This document shows positions 21,301 through 32,100 of a stretch of 64,000 nucleotides of DNA, in pieces (position 1 is the stretch's first letter; each line of letters begins with the position of its first letter). The stretch covers positions 176,497 through 240,496 of the forward strand of contig CAUYUJ010017627.1 of the NCBI GenBank assembly GCA_963575745.1. The letters are read 5' to 3'. Source of the DNA: Prorocentrum cordatum (lineage: Eukaryota; Sar; Dinophyceae; Prorocentrales; Prorocentraceae). The translations under genes and the position numbers were made by a program. Below the pieces are notes generated by a model that worked only from the letters and a program-made list of their open reading frames with translations, ran no database searches and was not told the DNA's origin.

Positions 21301-21624
21301 TGACCCAGCCACTGGTCTTTACATCTTATAACTCCTCTGTATCGGATCGACGTCACCACCCCCCCTGGCGAGGCCCCGGCCGAGACCGTGAAACGACTCC
21401 AGAGGGGCTTTGGGGAGTACTTCAACGGGATGCGGCACCAGTGGACTACCAAGCACCCCGCCAAGTCCGGCCACGTTTGTGCCGACCCCACTAGTTGCAT
21501 GGGGCCCGAATCATGCTTGCGTTTCAGCAAAGAGTGGATCCGCCACGACTGCCATGCCATGAAGATGGGCGATTCGCTTCGCCCGAGCGTCGACGCGGCC
21601 TGCGGCCCGCAGTCGGTTCACTGA
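18310..21624 (+). pseudogene. CxxC-rich protein of unknown function, frameshifted ORF series
   Basis: Successive plus-strand frames look coding, with G/C-ending codons. About 18330-18562: ARFALILMLLMKREPRSH. Then, with a frame change, 18561-19016: FLIALVREFVVTAHHHPT, CNICVLHWDLTG and YKCDQCYKANLRHTDG. After one stop: LNDTIRSYVARNRSQAHA and TWLCGQCWAQEAD. 19186-19850: NNRNWNAAWMCRRCLVHAWD. About 19875-20090: IEVRPIDFLRDLGP then LVRDVKGSEAPDSWDLLLL. 20290-20520: FEDAQELLGQLDNTSTKE and DWWKKFSDELRFHTFAAH. 21388-21624: LQRGFGEYFNGMRHQWTT with CADPTSC. At least three similar CxxC modules suggest zinc ribbons. No family is recognised. It lies on the same strand as, and inside, the inferred transporter intron. 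It may be a mobile-element protein or an independent gene. Frameshifts, a poly-G run (about 19996-20014) and a stop argue for decay or assembly errors. Confidence 0.5.
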
Positions 21625-22489
21625 CAGGGGATCAAGGGCAAGGGCACCCCAGGCAAAGCCAAAGGCAATGGATTCCAAGAGGGCAATGACATCAGCTGGA
21701 CGAGGGCGGGGGAACCCTGGCGGCCCGCGAGCTCGCGCCCGCCCTGGGTGCACTCCGAATGTTTTGCCCTGGCCCACGGGCGCAGGCGCGCCATGTTCAC
21801 GAGGGAAAGAAGCACGCAGACACGATCAATCGGCGATTCCCCAGAAAAGACGGGAAAATCTGGGAAGTGGAGGGGAATACAAAAACCCAAGAAATATAAG
21901 ACAATATTGGGATATTTTTATGTGCGTGCATTTATTTGCGTGTCCCAGGGACGTCTGCGCCCCAGGCCAGTGACGCCCCGCGCTGCGCATCAGTGTCTCC
22001 CATGGTAGCGCCGGCCCCCGTCGCGCAGGCGTCCCTGGTTGGTTTCTCCAGCGCGCCACTTCTGCCGCGCGCCTATAATGCCGTCTGGGGCGCACCCAGC
22101 GGGGGGGCCGTTGGCTCGCCCCGGCATTCAAGAGTTCCTTCTGGGCCCTCACTTTGCGGCTTCTCCCCCCCTGGATGACTGCCGCCCCCCAGGCGAACCC
22201 GGGGGCTGGCCCTCTCCCCAGCGGGCCCCCAGTATTGCCGGGGCTTCCGCGGCGCAATTTTTCAGCCTAGCGCTGCCCTGCGCAGCGTCTCCCTGGGCGG
22301 CGCTCGGCACTCGACGCCCCCCCAGCAACAGGGGGCCGCTCGCCGCTCCGCAAACCACTTGCCCTGGCGACTGACACCCGCCGCGGCGCCATGCCAGTCG
22401 CGGGCCCCCCGCCCCCGCCGCCCTTACGGAGCCGCCGCGCTCTCCTCTTAGGCCGCCACGCCTGGGCCCCGGCCCCGCCCCCCGCCCGC
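21625..22489. other. No recognisable gene
   Basis: GC-rich sequence with one AT-rich island (about 21880-21950). No supported gene. Confidence 0.5.
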
Positions 22490-22903
22490 CCCCTGGCCCC
22501 CGCCCCCCCGCGGCGTTTCACCTTGGCCGCGGCTGTCAGCTTATCCCCCATATGCGCTCGTCCGCCCCCTTGCCCGCGCCCCCGCGCCGCGCCCCCCGCG
22601 CGCCCCCTGCCCCCGCCCCCGCGCCCTTTTGTCTCCATTGCTGGTTGCGGCTTCCGCCGCCGCCTCTCGCCCGCCCCCCGCCCCCCCCGCCCCCTGGCCC
22701 CCGTCCCCCGCCGTCTCTTCACCGCTACTGCGGCTGTCAGCTGCGTTCTCACCCGCCCCCCTTTCTCCGCCCCCCTTTCTCCGCCCCCCGCGCCCCCCGC
22801 GATTGCTTCGCAGTTTCTGCGGCTGTTCGCTGCGCCCTCGCACCCGCCCCCCGTCCGCCCCCATGCCCCTGCCCCCCTGCCGGGGGGGGGGGGGGGGGGG
22901 GGG
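22490..22903. repeat. C-rich minisatellite and 22-base G run
   Basis: Four imperfect units of about 85-117 bp, each with a GCGGCTGTCAGCT-like core (about 22529, 22646, 22731 and 22819) and long C tracts. A 22-base G homopolymer follows at 22882-22903. Proline-, alanine- or arginine-rich open frames here are compositional. Confidence 0.75.
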
Positions 22904-23835
22904 CACCCGCTGCGTTGCCTGGCCCCCCGCCCCCCGACGCTCCCTGCCTCGGCTGGCACCCTCCCCGGTTCGCGGCGCCCCCCCCGGGGCGCCGGGGCGC
23001 CGGGCCGGCGCCGGCGGCGCTTGGTCGCGCCGGTTGCCAGGCTGGCCCAGCCTCCTCGCGCCGGCACCACGGTCTTTTGGGCCCGGTTCCACCCGAGCAC
23101 TGTTGACCTGCACCTGTACGGGCCACGACGCTCGCCGAGGGCAACTCTACCCTCGAACGCGCACTGGCATGTAGACGCCCTCCGGCACGGGTTTAGCGAC
23201 CGCCGACGGCTGGCTTCCACCCCGCATGCGAGCGACGGCAGGCAGCGACGCGCACTGACGTTCACGACGTGTGTCAGCTGGCGGCGACCTTCGTTTAGCC
23301 GTTTAGCCTTCCGCTTGCTTCTTCGTTACGCGCATGGCGAGCACCTGCGCGACGTCTGTCTTGGCTCTTCATCCTGGGTCTGACGCCCCAATTCACCCAC
23401 CATTTTGGTGTGCATCGAGGCCGTCTTCTTGGTCCTCCTCGGCCTGGCGGACTTCCTAGGCTTCTCCGGCTCCGCCGCCTGAGCGGTTGCGTAGCGCGCC
23501 CCGGTCGCTGCGGCTCCTTTTGACGGCGCGCAGTTGCTCTGTGTCGCTCGCGAACAAAGTACCCCCACCACTGGCAGTCCTCACCCTCGGCGCAGCCCAG
23601 CCCCAGCGCGGCCGCTTCCCCCGGCGGTAGGTATTGCCCTGCTCGGCGCGCGCGCCGGCAATTTGGTTGCTCGTAGCCTGGGCCACCTGACGCTTAGGGC
23701 GCCTTCCACCGACCCATCCACAAACGATGCGCAGGCGACGTGCCTCTATCCGGGAAGCGTAGGAACATGCTGTTCATCAATAGCTGGGGAAGACGTCGAA
23801 CTGAAGTCTTGGTTCGGGACTGGCGGGGAAGAAGG
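22904..23835. other. No recognisable gene
   Basis: GC-rich. Several frames are open for 75-330 codons because of composition, without recognisable motifs. Confidence 0.45.
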
Positions 23836-24240
23836 ACGAAGGGGATGAGGGAGAGGAAGAGGACGAGGAGGAGCAGGACGAGAAGGAAAAGGAGGAGGAG
23901 GAGGAGAAAGTTGGAAGAGGAAAAGGAGGAGGAGGAGGAGGAGGAGGAGGAGGAGGAGGAGGAGGAGGAGGAGGAGGAGGGGGAGGGGGAGGAGGAGGAG
24001 GATCAGGATCAGGAGGGGGAGGATGAGGAGGAGGAGGAGGAGGAGGAGGATGATGATGATGAGGAGGAGGAGGAGGAGGAGTAGGAAGAGGAGGGGGAGG
24101 AGGTGGGGGAGGCGGGAGGAGGGAGGGGACAACATAGGCGGATGAAGAGGAGGAGGAACGGGAGGAAAAGGAAGAGGCGGAGGAGAAGGAGGAGAAGAAG
24201 AGGAAGAGGATGAGGAGGAGGAGCGGGAGGAAGAGGAACG
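23836..24240. repeat. GGA/GAG microsatellite array
   Basis: About 400 bp of imperfect (GAG)n with GATGAT and GATCAG interruptions around 24000-24060. Poly-Glu frames result. Confidence 0.95.
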
Positions 24241-24334
24241 CTCTTGAGGCCGTCTTGGAAGAGATCGATCAAAGAAGGGCGGACCTTCACTTCCCCCTCC
24301 CTCGGGAGCCCCACAAGTTGTCTCGTGGCTCCCT

Positions 24335-24620
24335 CTTGTAGCGCTCTTGGGGCCGTTTTTGGGCGCTCTTGGGCCGCTCTTGGGACCCTCTCGGGCCAAC
24401 TTGGAGCCACCTCGAGGCCTCTGAACACAATCGGGAGCTAAAAGGCGAGAGCGCTAGATTCATTGATTTCCCGTCGGTGTTCGACTGATTTTGGCCACTT
24501 GGAGGCCTCCGGGGGAGGCTCCGTGGCCACTCGGAGCGGTCTTGGAGCTTTTTGGAGCATTTTGGGAGCCATATTGAGCCATCTTGGGCTATCTTGGGCC
24601 GTCTTGGAAGTAATTTTGGG
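24335..24620. repeat. CTTGG-type dispersed short repeats
   Basis: Repeated GGGCGCTCTTGGG and CGTCTTGG words every 12-20 bp. Similar words occur at 17725-17785 and, reversed (GGCCCAAGACGG), at 59400-59760. Confidence 0.7.
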
Positions 24621-25450
24621 CACATGCGTGCGCCTCCCCCACCCAGCACAGCGCTGCGTGGCCGCAAAGGGGAGCTCCACCTAAACGCCCAGCGACGGTG
24701 TCCACATGCGCCCACACACACACACACACTCACACACACACCAACACACCAACACACAACACACAACACACAACACACAACACACAACACACAACACACA
24801 ACACACACCACACACACAATACACACAATACACACACAATACACACAGTACACACACGGAGCACAGCGCTTCATGGCCCAAAAGGGAACTCCACCTGAGG
24901 CCCCAGCGGCAGTTTGCAGATGCGTCTCCCCCAACCAGCACACGCTTCGTGGCCCCATGGGGAGCTCCACCGAAGGCCCCAGTGGTGGTGTCCACATGCG
25001 TCTCCCCCACCCAGCACGGCGCTTCGTCGCCCCATGGGGGGCTCCACCTAATGCGTGTCCCCCCACCTAACACAGCGCTTCGTGGCTTCATAGGGAGCTC
25101 CACATTAGGCCCCAGTGGCGGAGTGCACATGCGTCTCTCTCACCCAGCACAGCGCTTCGTGGCCCCATGGGGAGCTCCACCTAAGGTCCCAGTGGCGGTG
25201 TCCACATGCTTCCCCCCACCCAGCACAGCGTTGAGTGGCCCCATATGGAGCTCCACCGAAGGTCCCAGTGGCGGTGTCCACATGCGTCTGCCCCCCACTC
25301 GGTATCGAAAGCTGCAGTGGTGGAGTTCGCATGCGCCTCCCCCACCCAGTGCAGAGTTGCGTGGCCCCTCCACTGACGACGATACCCACAGCTCCGGGAC
25401 TCACAACCTCACATGGTTGGGTCGTTTGCCAGGCTCCGATTTGTGTTTGG
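24620..25450 (+). repeat. 89-bp satellite array B with terminal motif
   Basis: About eight units of 70-90 bp with GCTTCGTGGCCCCATGGGGA, GCTCCACCGAAGG and CCCAGTGGCGGTGTCCACAT. One unit is expanded by a CA-rich tract (24714-24862). It ends in the shared motif at about 25378-25450: GATACCCACAG, GGGACTCACAACC, CATGGTTGGGTCG and TTTGCCAGGC. Confidence 0.9.
24714..24862. repeat. CA/ACACA microsatellite inside a satellite unit
   Basis: (CA)n and AACACAC-type units arise exactly where neighbouring satellite units read CCACATGCG, so the expansion appears to have grown from a satellite unit. Confidence 0.9.
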
Positions 25451-26140
25451 AAACGGGATTTGGTTTGAACCCTATTTTGACTCGTTTGGACTTTCTTTGA
25501 ACTTGCATGAACTTGATTTGAACCCTAGAACTTGAAATTTCAAGACAGGACTATCAGTTTCAACCCTTTGCCACAAGATCCCTTCTATAACTCCAGAGGT
25601 CTACAAGGGGGTCAGAACGCACGTCGATCCGCATTTCAAGAACGTTTGAGATGTCTGTTCATCATCACGACCAAAATCACCCATTCATTGAATCCCGCGT
25701 GCATGGAACAACATCGAAGGAGGCGACGTCGCGATGATTTGCAAGCACGGCGTTTCCGAAGTATTTTGAACATCCAGCACGTACAACATTGCATTTGAAA
25801 AGCAGGCGCGCGACCTTTTTGACAGCGGCCGCTGCAGAGATGACGACGTGCTGCGGAAGCGAACGCTTCAACCGGGGAGCGCGAAACCGGTGGCGGATTC
25901 TGTCCGATGGGCCACTGGGCGCCCCCGGGCATGAGTGGGCAAAGCGCCTGTAAAATTTGATTTGCAGTAGTTTTGGCTCAGGTTCTGCCCTGCTGGATTG
26001 CATGGCAGACGAACGAACGAGACGTCAGTTTGCAACCACCGTTGCGCTCGACGGCCGCTCTGCACACTGACCTTCTTGACATGGCACTGCACGGTTTTCA
26101 TTGCCCAAGCGCCAGATGGCGCACGGCTTCTCGCTCTTTT
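25451..26140. other. No recognisable gene
   Basis: Near 25966 the plus strand reads GTAGTTTTGGCTCAGG, which partly resembles the dinoflagellate spliced leader but lacks its CCA. No supported gene is seen. Confidence 0.5.
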
Positions 26141-26287
26141 TCGGCCGAGGACACAAGGGCCCAGGCGGGCTCAAGACAGGCCGAAATTGGTTTTCATAAA
26201 GCAATGCGATTGCCGGGGGCCGCAAAGACAACCCACGAGGGTTTGCGGGACCCTAATACACCCCATGAGAGCACCAGGGCCGAATAA
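26141..26287 (+). repeat. Direct repeat R1, right copy
   Basis: Partner of 17345-17500, starting about 470 bp and ending about 320 bp before exon 3 of the transporter. Confidence 0.85.
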
Positions 26288-26608
26288 TTCATTTACAGCG
26301 ACGCCGGATATATGTTCGGACCATCGCGAAGCAAGTCAACAACGTTGAATACCTCTTGGGTGCCTCTTTGGGGCCTGCCGAGATCGAGTGTGATATTCAT
26401 CGGGCACCATCGGCCGCCGCAGACCCAGCCCCAACGCCCTGCCCAGCTGAAGGCAGGTTGCACCTACTGCGCTCGATCTGGAGTCCCCATCTTTCTCCCC
26501 GTCCCTTTTCCTCGGGCCTCACCGTTCCCATCCCGCTCTCCCTTCCCCCCTCTTTCCCCTAGCCGCCCATCTCCACAGCGCGGGACAGTTGAGTGCCCCC
26601 CTTTGCAG

Positions 26609-26998
26609 GTGACATTGACTTTTGTGTGCGGGGCAACGCTCACCATTTTGGCAGTCTACCTCTACAGCGTGGCGCCGAAGCCGCCCGAGAAGGCTCGGTG
26701 GATAGGGGGAGGGCGCTTGGAGCATGGCTCGAGGGCCTGTGTTGAATGGCTTCCCGAGTGTCCACGCCGATGCCAGGGCAGGCCTTCACTGAAGTGTCGG
26801 AGCACCGCCCGTCAGCATTTAGTTTTGAGGTGTACGCGAGTATGTTGTGGTTGGGCCACGATTTGGCCAAGGCGCAGGTCTGTGTCACCCATTATGCGTC
26901 GCTGGCGTGATTTTCGTGAGGCTTGTTGGGTCGCGATTCATTGTGTTCGTGGCGTCCACGGAACCTTGAGAAAGAAGCGCGCGTTTCGTTGCATGTGA
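26609..26998 (+). CDS. Nucleotide-sugar transporter (SLC35A-like), C-terminal exon
   Basis: After a strong acceptor (CCCCCTTTGCAG) the frame reads VTLTFVCGATLTILAVYLYS then VAPKPPEKAR. This matches the last transmembrane helix of SLC35A-type transporters, where a pattern like TxxFxxGaxLVixAvyLYS is followed by a short polar tail. Joined to exon 2 it gives SDFQVTLTF. The frame stays open to TGA at 26996-26998, giving a tail of about 110 residues rich in Arg, Cys and Trp that is longer than usual. The true exon may instead end near 26690-26710 at a GC or GT donor, or the tail may be non-coding. The product would move a nucleotide sugar into the Golgi or ER lumen in exchange for the monophosphate. 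Confidence 0.7.
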   Translation: MTLTFVCGATLTILAVYLYSVAPKPPEKARWIGGGRLEHGSRACVEWLPECPRRCQGRPSLKCRSTARQHLVLRCTRVCCGWATIWPRRRSVSPIMRRWRDFREACWVAIHCVRGVHGTLRKKRAFRCM

Positions 26999-27665
26999 CC
27001 GTTCAGACAGTTTTTGTGCGGAGTGCAACCAAGCATCTCAACAGCTCTTGATTACGGTAACAGTTGTTACGTTAGCGCAGTGCAACCGAGGCTCCCAACA
27101 GCTCCTGGTGACGGAGACAGCTTGTACGCTGGTGGAGTGACACCAAGGCTCCCATGAGTTTTCGGTGACAGGGCACGTTTTCATGCGAGTGGCGTGCCGT
27201 GAAGTGAAGCGTTATTTCCGCTCTGGTGACAGCCAAGGTTTGACAAGATGTTGGCTTGATGGGCCGGCGAATTCCTCCAATTCTTCGATCCTCAACGTCC
27301 TCTCCTCAACACTTGCCCAATCTGAAATGTACTCTCTTCCCCAAGGTGGCCATGGAATGGCCTGCTCCTTTCCGCGTATTGCTTGCAACGCATGATATGA
27401 TTATCCGAGGTGTTTGATGTACATTCGCGAACAGGTCCTTTTCGGTCTTTCAACATAGCGTTGCGGCTGCAGCGTGGGCCTCATTTTAGGATCGGCGCTT
27501 TGCCCCCGTCGTTCAGAAAGACACTCTCGCTCCAGCACTGGCCACTTCTCTGGATCCGCGTCCTTCCTCATCGTTGTCGCCCCCCTCCTTTCCCCTTCTC
27601 CGCCTTCCCCTGGTCCTGCTCCTCCCGCTCCTTCCACTCCAGCTCCTGCTGCTGGCAGCAGGGCG

Positions 27666-27667
<2 letters not shown>
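26999..27667. other. Degenerate short tandem units, no gene
   Basis: About 27010-27200 shows three loose copies of a roughly 60-bp unit with GAGTGCAACCAAG, TCCCAACAGCTCCTG and GGTGACGGAGACAG. The rest is CT-rich. No gene. Confidence 0.5.
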
Positions 27668-27700
<33 letters not shown>

Positions 27701-27715
27701 GCTGCTGCTGTTCGT
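27668..27715. repeat. CAG/CTG microsatellite
   Basis: (CAG)10-11 immediately followed by (CTG)4, able to fold as a hairpin. Confidence 0.95.
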
Positions 27716-28195
27716 CCTCGTCCTTCTCCTACCTCATCCTCCGTCCTCATCCTCCGTCCTCCGTCCTCATCCTCCTGCTCATCCTCCTGCTCATCCGCCT
27801 CCAATGTACGCAGCTCCATGTCTCCGATTGCGCATGACACCATGGAGTCTTTTGGGGAATTCAAGGTCCGCTATGACCCGCGTCTGCGGATAAACATATG
27901 TCAGCGCAATAGGAAGTGATTGGTGGGACGGGTCGGATGGCAGATATAGCGCGAGCTCACCGAGCTTGTCCTCCCGCCTACCCCGCCTTCCCCCTTCCGA
28001 GGCATCTCCCGAGGCCTCCCCCGACAAGCTCGGCGCCGTTGGCACGACCGCGGCCAGACGGCGCGCGCGCCCGCCCAGTGCGCAGGGAGATGCAGAGGGA
28101 AGTGGGGCGGGGCACGCTGGGGTTGGACTGAGCAGGGGCCGAGGCACGTTAGGGGGGAGATGGGGGAGCAGGGCGCTAAGGGGAGGGGGAGAACG
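27716..28195. other. CT-rich stretch, no gene
   Basis: TCCTCATCCT-type repeats at 27715-27800, followed by GC-rich sequence without a recognised gene. Confidence 0.5.
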
Positions 28196-28378
28196 GTGTG
28201 GAGGAGGAGGAGGAGGAGGAGGAGCAGGAGGAGCAGGATGACGAGGACGAGGAGGGGGAAAAGGAGGAGAAGGAAGAGCAGGGGGATCAGGGGAGCGGGA
28301 GGGCAACGAGGAGGAGGAGGAGGAGGAGGAGGAGGAGGAGGAAGATGATGCGAATGACAGAGGAGGAGGAGGAGGAGG
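28196..28378. repeat. GGA microsatellite
   Basis: Two (GGA)n blocks (28198-28225 and 28310-28345) in purine-rich sequence. Confidence 0.9.
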
Positions 28379-28593
28379 GACGGCTACAAGAAGGGGAGTA
28401 GGCAAATTCTGCGGGAATTCTCCTGTGCACGGTGGCGGCAGTCGGGGCGCCGCCCGAGACGCGTCCACGCATCGAGCCATGTCCCCATCGAGGCCCGCGC
28501 CTTCAGGGCCAGCGCAAGCGACGAGGTGGCAAATATTCGTCCTTCTTGTTGCGAAGAGCAAAGATATCAACAGCTGTATAAACACTCGCTCTC

Positions 28594-28714
28594 GAAAGTT
28601 CGCGTGGGCTTCTTGGGTTGGCGATGGACCCCCTTGACGCGCGCCCGTGGTGGTGCCGGAAGCGCCGCCAAGGGTGTCCAATGCCGACCCGAGAAACCCG
28701 CACGGATTTCAAAC
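28594..28714. mobile_element. Palindromic MITE-like element, copy P3
   Basis: Left end CGAAAGTTCGCGTGGGCTTC then TTGGGTTGGCGATGG. Right end, reversed, TGAAATCCGTGCGGGTTTCT then CGGGTCGGCATTGG. The inverted repeats match over about 34 bp, making this the clearest copy in the window. Confidence 0.8.
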
Positions 28715-28904
28715 ATTTTATCCGTGAGCGCTTCGCCCCCTGCCGCCGGCCCCCTCTCTCGGATAATGGGCAATGCAAGGGCGAAGTCAGGAGGCCTTGG
28801 CGCCGCGGTGAAGCAGCGTCGGGACTTCACGCGAAGACGATGAGTAATCGGCACGTCAAATTGAAATTCTGATGTTATTGTTGAATTCGGTGTTGGTTTT
28901 CGAG

Positions 28905-29378
28905 GGTATGTGGCTTCGGATACGCGAAAAGCGTATAATTTACAAGGGTGTATGGCTTCGGGCTCGCAAATATAGCGCAATCTCCTGAGGTTTATGGCTT
29001 CGGAGACCCGCATACTGCGTAGTTTACGAGGTGTTAGGCTTCGGAGCGTAATTTACAAGAGTTTGATGGCTTCGAGGTCACAAGCATTGCATCATTTACG
29101 CAGGTGTATGGCTTCGGGGACGCGAGCATATGGCTTCGGGGACGCGAGCATATGGCGTGATTTGCGAGCGTTTGTGGCCTCGGAGACGCAAGCATTGCGA
29201 AATTTACAAAGGTTTATGGTTTCGGGGACACGAACATGGCGTATTTTGCAAGGGTTGATAGCTTCGGGGACGCGAATATTGTGTAGTTACCGAGGGTCTA
29301 TGGCCTCGGGGACGCGAATCTGGTGCAATTTAAAAAGGTTTATGGCCTCGGGGGCGCGAATTTCATTTATTTTTATGT
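28905..29378. repeat. 41-bp minisatellite
   Basis: About twelve units with period 41-42 bp (two shorter). Consensus parts are TATGGCTTCGGGGACGCGAA, CATTGCGTA and ATTTACAAGGGT. The minus-strand ORF with repeated VSEA/EPEA peptides is a translation of it. Confidence 0.9.
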
Positions 29379-32100
29379 GTCCCACGCCCCCCTTAGGAAT
29401 TCAGACAACGCGACTCGGGCGTGGTGACTAGGTTCCTTCTCGACTCCCCCCCCTCGCGCGGTCCATCAACAAGGAACAGTAAGCAGCAAGAAGCAGAACT
29501 GTAACAGTGGAAACTGGAAACTGGAACTGGTGCAGGGAATAGCAGACCTTGGTCCTACAGCCTGGTGGCCCCACAAGGGGGCCGGCGGATTTACGCCGCG
29601 TGTTTTGCTTAGGCTCCGTTTCAAACGGGCAGAAGGAGAATCGGATTCGTGCTGTTCAGGGGGTCGCATCGATGCCAACGGCTTCACAATTGGTGAGCTG
29701 TCGGTTGAATGCTCCTTGGGCCAGTCTGCGGTCCAGCATGGTTCGTTGACTCTCTTGAGCCGTAGTCTCAGGCTGCCAGTTTGTTGTCCAATTGATGCAG
29801 ACGTGGTCTACTGCAGCTCTGACCTGGGTGAACCAGTGCCTGTCAGTGGGTAGTTGTCATGTCTGGTTGACGGATTTGATTTTCATATTATGGTATATGT
29901 CTCTGAAGATCAGCTTCGGGCCAGCCGTCCTGGGAATGACTACTAGGCATGCGCACGCAACAAGAAGCACTGCTGAGCTTTTGGAGGCGTGGAAGGAGTG
30001 GGAAGTGGAGAGCAGAACGTGGAGGGAGGCGCTTGCGCTGAGGAGTGAGGAGCGAGGAGGGAGTAGAACGAGAGCAGGGAGGTACGAAGGTGCACTACTG
30101 ACAGAGAAAGTAACCACACCATAGCGTCAGCTGCTGACTGTGTCTCCCTGAGAACGGCGAGCGGCCCGCGCAGCCCGCAGAGGTGGAGCTCGAAGAACGG
30201 GGCTTTGACTGCTGCAATGGAGGAGGTGTGAGCCTCCTCTTCCTAGGACTCCTACTCCTCTTAGCCTCTGCGGCATGGTGAGGCTGGTTCTTAGGAATGC
30301 TCGGAATTCGAACCATTAGATTGGCGGATTCGCCCGTCATTCCGCACGCTATGATGTTATCTTGATATTTAGATCGCACAACACATCAGAGGCACGTTGC
30401 ATAGAACGCATCGCACTGGTACGAGCGGACACGTGTCGTCGTAAGAGAGGTTAATGTGCACACGCATGCCGATTATGGTTGTTTCGCTATGCGGCGCAGT
30501 GCAGCAGTTCCTGATGCGTGCATGCAGATACTTGCATGGACTCGTGTGTGTGTGTGTGCGTCTGGTGTGATATGCACTAGTTAGTTGTTGCTGCGCATGG
30601 ACCTTGTACACCGTAGTGAATTGGGCGACGCCGTGATGCACCATACATGGCATGTGCACACTCAGATGCGCTGCCAGTGGCCACCTATACAGCACCATCT
30701 CGTATAGTATTGCATTTTCTGTTTGAAAGGATAGCGCACATTGCGCAACACAGTTTTGTTTCATATTGATTGCATGGCTTGCCCAGAGAGGCTTTCGCGT
30801 CAGCGTCGCCTCACCGTGCACATGCATGCATCTGATTAACTATAAGTATGACGCCCCGGCTGTTGCTATCCGACGTCTTGTATCCCACGTCGCCGCTGAT
30901 GGAACACGTTCACGATTGCATGTCTCGGGGACAGTTCACGTAATGTGACCAAATCTTTGCAATCACACGCAATTCAGACTTGCCTATAGAGATGTGTATG
31001 TGTGTGTGTGTGCCAGCGGGCGTCTTGGGACTGACACATGCGTGTAATTGTGCAGACATGCTCGTGCGCATGCGTGTGCTTTCGCCTTTTTTCAGACCAG
31101 ATGGTTCCGCAGCAATGCTATGCTTCAAGGGGCCAATCCCATGTACTGGACGCGGCGAGCGCAGTTCGTAAGATCAAGCGCGCACTATATCGAGTGGCAC
31201 GGGAGACGGCATCGGAGAGTGCCCATTGACATGGAGGGATCCGCTAGTTCAACTCCCGCTGGGAGAGCATGGGTGTCTGCGTTTCGGTCGGTTCGGCTGC
31301 GTCGCAATTTGCTGCGTTCGATCGTGTCGGTTCGTTTGGTTGTTGCGCCGCTGTGTCTGTCTACGTTGCATTCGGTCCGTCGGAGTCGATCGGTTTTGTT
31401 TTAGCTGTCGGTTTGGTCTGTTTTCGGTGTTGTTTTCGCCGTGGACGCTTACGCCGAGGCAGGGTGGAGACCCTTCCTTCTTTCTCCCTCTTCTCTTTTC
31501 CTCGCCGAGGGGGGCGCAGTGGAGCCGCGCATCCTACGACCTTGCAGCGCGCACCGATCGAGACTAGGAGCCAAGCGGGGTTCCCTTTGCAAACGCCGTC
31601 GCGCCCGGTTCTAGAGCTCTAGGGGCATCCCGAAACGCAGAAACCCGTCCTTCTTGAGCGCATTGTTTTGACACTGCCTCTCCCAGAGTGAAGTTGAAAA
31701 GCTTTCCAGAATTAGGGGAGCTGCCAAAACCGCTGCAGCTCCTCCCCTTCCCCCTCCAGTCGCGTTTCTGCCACATCTTCTGCTTTAGTAAGGCCATGGA
31801 GAATTCAAACCAACATTGGATGTATGTACGCATTGGCAGGAGGGAAGTTTTGGATTGGTTTGTGTGACTTAGCTATGGCAGACGGCCGCTCAGGCAGGTA
31901 CAGCCGACATAAGGGTTAAGAGCAACCCCGGTTTTGTGTAGTTCATGTTCATTCTCTCCTTCTTGGAATTCTCGTCCTTTCGGGTATCTCCATGGCGTCT
32001 TGAGCCCTCGGCCAAGGGGCTCATGTTATCGGGCCCCGCGCCATTACGTATGGCCATGTTTCGGTAGTGGATCATCACGTGTCTGCGTCGTCGGAGTGGT
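29379..32100. other. No recognisable gene
   Basis: Mixed sequence with a TG tract near 30541-30560 and another at 31000-31012. A minus-strand frame at 30379-30095 reads DNIIACGMTGESANLMVRIP and ends in Ser/Arg-rich sequence, but no family is recognised. An acceptor-like CTTTTTTCAG at 31084 precedes open frames without recognisable motifs. Confidence 0.45.

Larger units (their letters stand above)
17127..26608 (+). other. Inferred 9.5-kb intron of the transporter gene
   Basis: Bounded by a GC donor (17127) and a classical acceptor CCCCCTTTGCAG (26608). It contains a pair of direct repeats near its two ends, the CxxC-rich ORF series on the same strand, GGA arrays and satellite array B. Inferred from exon continuity. 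Confidence 0.6.

Noticed and set aside
25960-26065. Spliced-leader-like GTAGTTTTGGCTCAGG followed by a short ATG frame
   Set aside because: It lacks the central CCA and ends GG instead of AAG, and the following frame is only about 22 codons. A chance match is likely.
30296-30340. tRNA-like GGTTCGAATTCC on the minus strand
   Set aside because: No matching acceptor stem, D-arm or properly spaced anticodon arm. The T-stem bases do not pair.
31084-31404. Possible exon after the CTTTTTTCAG acceptor
   Set aside because: Three frames are equally open for 40-110 codons and none has a recognisable motif.
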